Assembly: GCA_964017235.1 (NCBI GenBank)
Contig: OZ024929.1
Span: 25,789,464-25,853,463 of the forward strand
DNA length: 64,000 nt
Source of the DNA: Sabellastarte sp. h YS-2021
Lineage: Eukaryota; Annelida; Polychaeta; Sabellida; Sabellidae
Reading direction: 5' to 3'
Made by a program: the position numbers and the translations under genes
Part shown: one piece after another, positions 59,790 through 64,000 of the stretch
Numbering within the stretch: position 1 is the stretch's first letter
Layout of the letters: each line of letters begins with the position of its first letter
The notes under the pieces: model-generated
Database searches by the model: none
Seen by the model: the letters and a program-made list of their open reading frames with translations, nothing else
Told to the model about the DNA's origin: nothing

Positions 59790-59948
59790 AATCAAAGGTT
59801 TAAAGTTGGGGTTTTACACCCTGTTCAACAGCCAGGGTCATGTTGGGACAGGGTCCTCTGCACTGCCACTTCTGGGACTCGAACCCACACATGTGACAAC
59901 CTGTGATAAAATGCCAAACTTGCTAACCACTAGGCCACCGAGGACCTC
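59790..59948 (-). mobile_element. tRNA-derived SINE, second family
   Basis: Minus-strand head GAGGTCCTCGGTGGCCTAG with A box TGGCCTAGTGG and a perfect B box GGTTCGAGTCC (at about 59876-59886). The body includes GGCAGTGCAGAGGACCC and TGTTGAACAGGGTGTAAAACC. The well-kept boxes suggest a relatively young copy. A body-only relic is at 32009-32080. Confidence 0.88.
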
Positions 59949-60118
59949 TTAGAAGACCTTGCATAGAATTCCCTATTATCAGTCTTCTGTAAAACTACAT
60001 TTCAGGACTTCAAAACCTTTTTCTTAATGAAAGTTACTGTTTTTATGAATTCGTGGTGTAACAAACCTATTTCTGAGACTTCTCACAGTCCCACTGTACA
60101 TGCTTTTCACCAGTGACA

Positions 60119-60291
60119 CTAAGTGAGTGCCATCTCCTCACTAGTACCTTCTAGCTTCCCTATCTCAGTCTTGAACTTGTTTATTGCCTCTTTGCTCTGC
60201 TTGAGTTTCTCATTTAACTCCTGTATTTCGTGTCGCACTTTGTTTTTGGCAGACATGATGGACTTGAGCTGTCTCTCTTTCCTCTCCTCAA
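60119..60291 (-). CDS. coiled-coil protein, last exon
   Basis: Minus-strand terminal exon of 56 residues plus TAG. The acceptor is TTTCATTTATAG directly upstream, phase 1. The sequence (E-E-R-K-E-R-Q-L-K-S-I, then V-R-H-E-I-Q-E-L-N-E-K-L-K-Q-S) is highly charged with a heptad pattern, so it forms a coiled coil up to near the C-terminus (E-G-T-S-E-E-M-A-L-T). The family is not recognised; most of the gene lies beyond the right edge. It is convergent with the four-exon gene. Confidence 0.72.
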
Positions 60292-61414
60292 CTATAAATG
60301 AAAATAAAGAATTTGTAAAAGCATAATTTATATCATTATTACATAGAGAAAAGGAAAAGGTGGTGTTTGGTTTGAACAAGAGTCAAACAGGAGGCAAAAT
60401 AACAATTAATTGTAAAAGTGACAATAGATTTCCACCTATCCAATGATCCACAAGAGTCAGCACATGATTCATCCCTATTCCTGAGTAATGACGGTTCTAC
60501 GGGTGTATATGCTAATGATTACAGTAAAAATCATTAATCATGAAAAATATTTTTATATACGTCACTTCTGAGCATACTAGAGTGTAGAATGGCTTTGGTA
60601 ATTTGGGACATTAAAGATACTGTATTACTGGAAATACTAGTTCAAAGTATATTCACTCACTTTCAAATTTCAATGATGGTACTTTGGGAAATTAAAGGTA
60701 CCGTATTACTGGAAATACTTGCTCAGAGTATATTCACTCATTTTCGATTTCAGTGGTGACCAGCTTCTGCTAAAATTTTTGTAACAGATTTAAAATTTAA
60801 CACTGAATTTATTTTTGCAATCAAAATTTATTCGCTAAATTACTAAAATGCAAGCCCATTTAACATTTCCACTGTTACAGGAGTTTTAAAAGATTTTGAT
60901 TCTATTATTTTTTTGGTTGAAGGCTTGAGACAAATATGATATGCTATTGAGCCTCATATGTACATAAAGATTTACAATAGGGCAGGGTCGGTAGCATATT
61001 TACGGTTTTAGAATCCTACCAATGCAAAACCATTCTGCTTCTGGGATTCTGAAAAATATATGTTTTAGTACATCCCCAATCGACGAAACTCTACTAACAG
61101 GCATTAAAGTTCCTGTAAACAAAACATGGCAGTCACATTTTTAGAAATTGCTACAAATGTATACAAATCTACAAAAATATGAGCTAAACATATATCATTT
61201 CTTCACAGAGTTAAGGTTTATTTCTACTACTTCATATTTTCCTTCAAACATATGTGCTGACATTGGAGATGCCCGTTGTAAAATGTTGCCACACCATTTT
61301 AGTCACATGGTCTTAATGTTGAGATACTGGTGTTATCAACCATGCCCTAGTTTACAACACAGTATATTCCTTAACATGCTTACAGTCAGTCTCGTGTTTG
61401 TAAGTCCCAATCAC
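60292..61414 (-). other. intron of the coiled-coil gene
   Basis: GT/AG ends on the minus strand (GTGATT at 61414 down; ATTTATAG before 60291). Contains the inverted partner of the 11.1-11.6 kb dispersed repeat at 60980-61100. A ~60-bp direct repeat (ACTGGAAATACT...AGTATATTCACTCA) occurs at 60627 and 60709. Confidence 0.55.
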
Positions 61415-61471
61415 CAGGGGGCGCTGTAGACACAGTAACTGCTGCATTGTGGATGTTGGTTCCTGAAACAC
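61415..61471 (-). CDS. coiled-coil protein, penultimate exon (probable)
   Basis: A 57-bp minus-strand exon between acceptor TTCTCTCCCAG and donor GTGATT. It is phase 1-1 and joins in frame to the last exon: V-S-G-T-N-I-H-N-A-A-V-T-V-S-T-A-P-P, then a split V codon, then E-E-R-K-E-R. The supporting points are a strong pyrimidine-rich acceptor, phase agreement and no stop; it is short, so chance remains possible. The exon spans a CCAGGGGGCGCTGTAG word that looks like a CTCF core. Confidence 0.55.
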
Positions 61472-61556
61472 CTGGGAGAGAAAATGGCAAAAAACAACTT
61501 GTTATTTGGTTGTAGGACTGTAAGTACTTGATACTTAATCTTAAAGTTACTTAAAT

Positions 61557-61614
61557 TGGAAAATTTAATGGTTAAATTAAATTTTTATTAGTTAATATCT
61601 TACCTAGTGGACCA
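61557..61614 (+). repeat. perfect 58-bp inverted repeat, left copy
   Basis: Starts TGGAAAATTTAATGG and ends CTTACCTAGTGGACCA; exact reverse complement of 61838-61895. Zero mismatches imply a recent insertion or maintenance by the element's replication. A ~220-bp GC-rich, CpG-rich spacer (61615-61837) separates the copies and could hold a promoter. Confidence 0.93.
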
Positions 61615-61837
61615 GTGCATTTGTCCGGCGCGCAGCCGGTCCCGCCAAACGTTAGACAAAAACGTCCTGAGCTGGGCTCTGACCGGGACCGGTAGTGTAT
61701 TCCTCATTCGCCAGGTGTCGTGACTGCACCCAGCTCCCCTACTGCGCGTGCGCGCGCATGCGTACTTCCTCTTTTTGTGGCCTACCTAAGAATGTCCCCC
61801 TTTGAGCTATTGCGGGGCAGGTAGGGTGGGACTCTCT

Positions 61838-61895
61838 TGGTCCACTAGGTAAGATATTAACTAATAAAAATTTAATTTAACCATTAAATTTTCCA
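61838..61895 (-). repeat. perfect 58-bp inverted repeat, right copy
   Basis: Exact inverse of 61557-61614. Directly after it, 61905-61935 repeats, in the same direction as the left copy, GTTAATAT-(AT)-CTTACCTAG and TGGACCAGTGCA. This three-fold arrangement resembles the inverted terminal repeat plus internal complementary region of DIRS elements. Confidence 0.93.
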
Positions 61896-62188
61896 TTTTA
61901 TTGCGTTAATATATCTTACCTAGTGGACCAGTGCAGAATAACTACCCAGTGGTTGGCGGGTAGCTATGGGCAAAGGGGAGACCGAGACTCTAAGATCTAC
62001 ATATATACTCCGTAAATCCAGAGGAAATCACCCGGGAAGGGTTTCTAACTACCCTGGATAGGTACAGTCTCTCTCCCCCCCCCCCCCTTTTGTTTTGTAG
62101 CTGACGAGTTCCCGAGGAAGTGAAGAAGGGGAATTGAAGATTAAGATGGTCCCCCATCTTCTTGCAACGCAAGACAGACTGCAGGGAC

Positions 62189-62189
<1 letters not shown>

Positions 62190-62232
<43 letters not shown>
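62190..62232 (+). repeat. T43 homopolymer
   Basis: An uninterrupted run of about 43 T (A on the element's sense strand), between the recombinase stop and the terminal repeats. Confidence 0.95.
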
Positions 62233-62233
<1 letters not shown>

Positions 62234-62289
62234 TACATGTATGAATACATATATACACCACTATACACTATATACATGGGAGCCTCTGC

Positions 62290-63987
62290 TTAGTCCCTAA
62301 TTTGTTGGGCAGCTACCACAGGACCCAAATGGTACACATCCGAGTCTGCCCATGCCAAGTCCTTCAAGTAAAATTGGGTGAAGGTGTTATGAGATTTCCA
62401 GTGACAGGCTGCCAAAATCTGGTCTAAGGGAACACCCCCCTGAAAGGCTTTGGACGCCGCGAACGCGCGAACGTCATGAGCCCGAACCTGATGCAACTGT
62501 TGAGCCTGTTGGTCTGACATCTGGTAACAAAGGACTATGGTTTGTTTGATCCAGGAGGAAACGGTAGCAGGGACAATATCCTTCTGGAAGCTCTTCCTAA
62601 AGGAAACAAAAACCAATTCCTTGCCTGAACGGAGATCTTTGGTTTTGTCCAAGTAATAACGGAGTGCCCGGACCGGGCACAGACTCCTATCCTCCTTGAG
62701 GGATTTGTCCAATGAAGGAGCCAAGGCTGGAATGATAACAGGGGCCACGCAAGCGGGACCCTCTTTAGCCAGGTGGTTCTTAGAGATGAAACTAGGAGAA
62801 GGCGATAACGAAACATTTGACCAATCCTCTTGGTGCCTAATGTTCCTGTGGACCCAAGCATGAATTTCACTCCTCCGTTTCCCAGAGCCCAAGGCTAGAA
62901 GGAAGACAGTCTTAAAGGTGAGGAACTTCAGCGAAGCCTTCCTGAGAGGTTCAAAAGGAGGTTGTGTAAGTTGGTGAAGGACCAAAGACAAATTCCACGT
63001 AGGAACCCCACGCCTGCCTTTTGGTTTGTCCCTATGAAAACTGTCCAACAACCTGGACAAGTTTTCATCCTTGCTGATGTTAATTCTGGAATTCCCCACT
63101 TTGTCGGCTATGGCAGTCCTATAGCCTTCTATGGTACTAGGTTGAAGATGTTTCTCCTGAAAAAGGGAAAGGAGAAAATCCGCAATTTGCTCTATAGAGG
63201 GAGTCCTGAAGTCCACCTGATTCTTTTCACACCATCTGACAAAAACGGACCACTTTGATTCATAAATGGCTCTGGTAGAGCGTCTTTGAGGAGCCTCAAT
63301 TCTTGTTGCCACTTCAGCCGAGAACCCGGCCTGCTGGATGGCAGAGGCTCTAGGAGCCACGCATGAAGGTTCAGATTGGGCAGGTCCCGGTGAGGACACT
63401 GATTGAACGGTTGAGTGATCAATTTCGACACCTGAGGGAGCAGGAGAGGAACTTGAGCTGACATGTTGACCAGGTCCCAAAACCAAGGCATGTTGGGCCA
63501 ACCTGGTGCTATCAGAATGAGACGACGGAATCCGTGGTCCAAGAGTTTCGTTACCACCTGATGAAGAAGGGCCGTTGGTGGAAAGGCATAAGCGTCCAGG
63601 TCCTCCCAAGGGAGACTTAAGGCGTCCACTCCCCACGCTGATTGGTCTGGAACCGGGGATACAAACCGGGGAAGTTTGTGATTGAACCGGGTGGCAAACA
63701 GGTCCACAGACGGGCGGTGCCAACGCCGGCATATTTGAGCAAACACCTCCGGGAGGAGGGACCATTCTGTTTGGATCACCTGATTGAGTCGGGACAGCTT
63801 GTCGGCTATGACGTTCAGGTGACCCGGAATATGCCTGGCCCTCAAGACAATCTGCCTTTGATTGCACCAAAGCATCAGTCTCCAAAGGAGGGCACAGAGT
63901 GAGCCTGATTTCATACCCCCTTCCTTGTTGATGTAAGAGACCACAGTGGTGTTGTCTGTACAAACAAGAACTATCTGGTTGCAACAT
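62290..63987 (-). CDS. DIRS-like tyrosine recombinase (integrase) ORF
   Basis: A 565-codon frame. The C-terminal ~330 residues form the recombinase. The SAM-like N-terminal DNA-binding part is R-A-I-Y-E-S-K-W-S-V-F-V-R-W-C. The catalytic residues are R (GSGKRRSEIHA), H-x-x-R (RAHDVRAFAAS) and the C-terminal H-W-K-S, then tyrosine (TFTQFYL). The enzyme integrates the circular DNA copy. The N-terminal ~230 codons are proline/serine-rich and overlap the RNase H frame, so the real start may lie inside or the protein may be made as a fusion by frameshifting. No stop interrupts it: the copy looks intact over this part. Ends 62290. Confidence 0.88.
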   Translation of the reverse strand: MLQPDSSCLYRQHHCGLLHQQGRGYEIRLTLCPPLETDALVQSKADCLEGQAYSGSPERHSRQAVPTQSGDPNRMVPPPGGVCSNMPALAPPVCGPVCHPVQSQTSPVCIPGSRPISVGSGRLKSPLGGPGRLCLSTNGPSSSGGNETLGPRIPSSHSDSTRLAQHALVLGPGQHVSSSSSPAPSGVEIDHSTVQSVSSPGPAQSEPSCVAPRASAIQQAGFSAEVATRIEAPQRRSTRAIYESKWSVFVRWCEKNQVDFRTPSIEQIADFLLSLFQEKHLQPSTIEGYRTAIADKVGNSRINISKDENLSRLLDSFHRDKPKGRRGVPTWNLSLVLHQLTQPPFEPLRKASLKFLTFKTVFLLALGSGKRRSEIHAWVHRNIRHQEDWSNVSLSPSPSFISKNHLAKEGPACVAPVIIPALAPSLDKSLKEDRSLCPVRALRYYLDKTKDLRSGKELVFVSFRKSFQKDIVPATVSSWIKQTIVLCYQMSDQQAQQLHQVRAHDVRAFAASKAFQGGVPLDQILAACHWKSHNTFTQFYLKDLAWADSDVYHLGPVVAAQQIRD

Positions 63988-64000
63988 AACTGCTCGAACC
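63192..64000 (-). CDS. DIRS-like RNase H / C-terminal Pol region (partial)
   Basis: Open to the window edge in a different frame from the recombinase. VCTDNTTVVSYINKEGG (about 63920-63970) is the RNase H block with its catalytic Asp. Later come HIPGHLNVIADKLSR and the DIRS/Ngaro-specific VDLFATRFNHKLPRFVS and WEDLDAYAFPP regions. The reverse transcriptase itself would lie to the right, outside the window. Ends at the stop at 63192. Confidence 0.88.
   Translation of the reverse strand, partial: FEQLCCNQIVLVCTDNTTVVSYINKEGGMKSGSLCALLWRLMLWCNQRQIVLRARHIPGHLNVIADKLSRLNQVIQTEWSLLPEVFAQICRRWHRPSVDLFATRFNHKLPRFVSPVPDQSAWGVDALSLPWEDLDAYAFPPTALLHQVVTKLLDHGFRRLILIAPGWPNMPWFWDLVNMSAQVPLLLPQVSKLITQPFNQCPHRDLPNLNLHAWLLEPLPSSRPGSRLKWQQELRLLKDALPEPFMNQSGPFLSDGVKRIRWTSGLPL

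Larger units (their letters stand above)
61557..64000 (-). mobile_element. DIRS-like tyrosine-recombinase retrotransposon (3' part)
   Basis: Minus-strand element entering from the right edge. It has an RNase H frame, an overlapping tyrosine recombinase frame, a T43 run (62190-62232), then inverted and direct terminal repeats between 61557 and 61935. Inverted repeats plus an internal complementary copy point to DIRS proper and not Ngaro/PAT split direct repeats. It lies in an intron of the coiled-coil gene, in the same orientation. Confidence 0.85.

Noticed and set aside
61403-61422. CACCAGGGGGCGCTGTAG resembles a CTCF binding core
   Set aside because: It lies inside a probable coding exon and includes its donor junction, so coding constraint can explain it. 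It could still bind CTCF, but one site without data is not reported as a feature.
62049-62261. Poly-lysine proteins on the minus strand
   Set aside because: They are translations of the T43 homopolymer in the DIRS-like element tail.
1-64000. CRISPR array, bacterial operons or prophage
   Set aside because: No short direct repeats with unique spacers, no ribosome-binding-site-linked gene clusters; splice sites, SINEs and LINEs show eukaryotic nuclear DNA.

Overview
This is AT-rich nuclear DNA from an invertebrate animal. Genes are sparse and have spliceosomal introns. The rest is densely packed with satellites, SINEs, LINE fragments, MITEs, a Penelope-like element and a DIRS-like element. This mix suggests a marine invertebrate, possibly a bivalve mollusc. 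That is inference; no single sequence proves the taxon. Many open frames here are chance frames in repeats.

Layout. 0.4-9.8 kb is a repeat field: a SINE, a 147-bp tandem array, duplicated AGGTCA-rich blocks, a ~220-bp array, a 5S-like fragment and a ~151-bp satellite interrupted by a LINE end. 12.1-14.2 kb (minus) holds a two-exon gene for a divergent mitochondrial-type elongation factor Tu. 14.4-17.7 kb and 28.9-31.0 kb are two copies of one non-autonomous DNA transposon; the first carries a LINE whose empty site is preserved in the second. 18-24 kb is mostly unique DNA with a SINE, an E-box cluster and a decayed transposase. 24.4-28.9 kb is a LINE split by a 2.5-kb inverted-repeat insertion. 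33.9-36.6 kb is a Penelope-like element with 15-bp flanking duplications, and its 5' region encodes a complete-looking hammerhead ribozyme on the opposite strand.

The right half has two convergent genes. A four-exon plus-strand gene (42.9-51.1 kb) encodes a 402-residue protein I do not recognise, with an acidic N-terminus, a lysine-rich tail and two related tryptophan motifs on consecutive exons. A minus-strand gene enters from the right edge; its last two exons (61.4 and 60.1 kb) encode a coiled-coil C-terminus. A DIRS-like retrotransposon (61.56 kb to beyond the edge) lies in an intron of that gene, with an RNase H frame, an overlapping tyrosine recombinase frame and a perfect 58-bp inverted repeat.

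The cellular genes show no shared pathway. The most useful content is the TE archaeology (nested insertions, empty sites, target duplications), the hammerhead ribozyme, the unusual EF-Tu paralogue and the unrecognised gene with duplicated exons.
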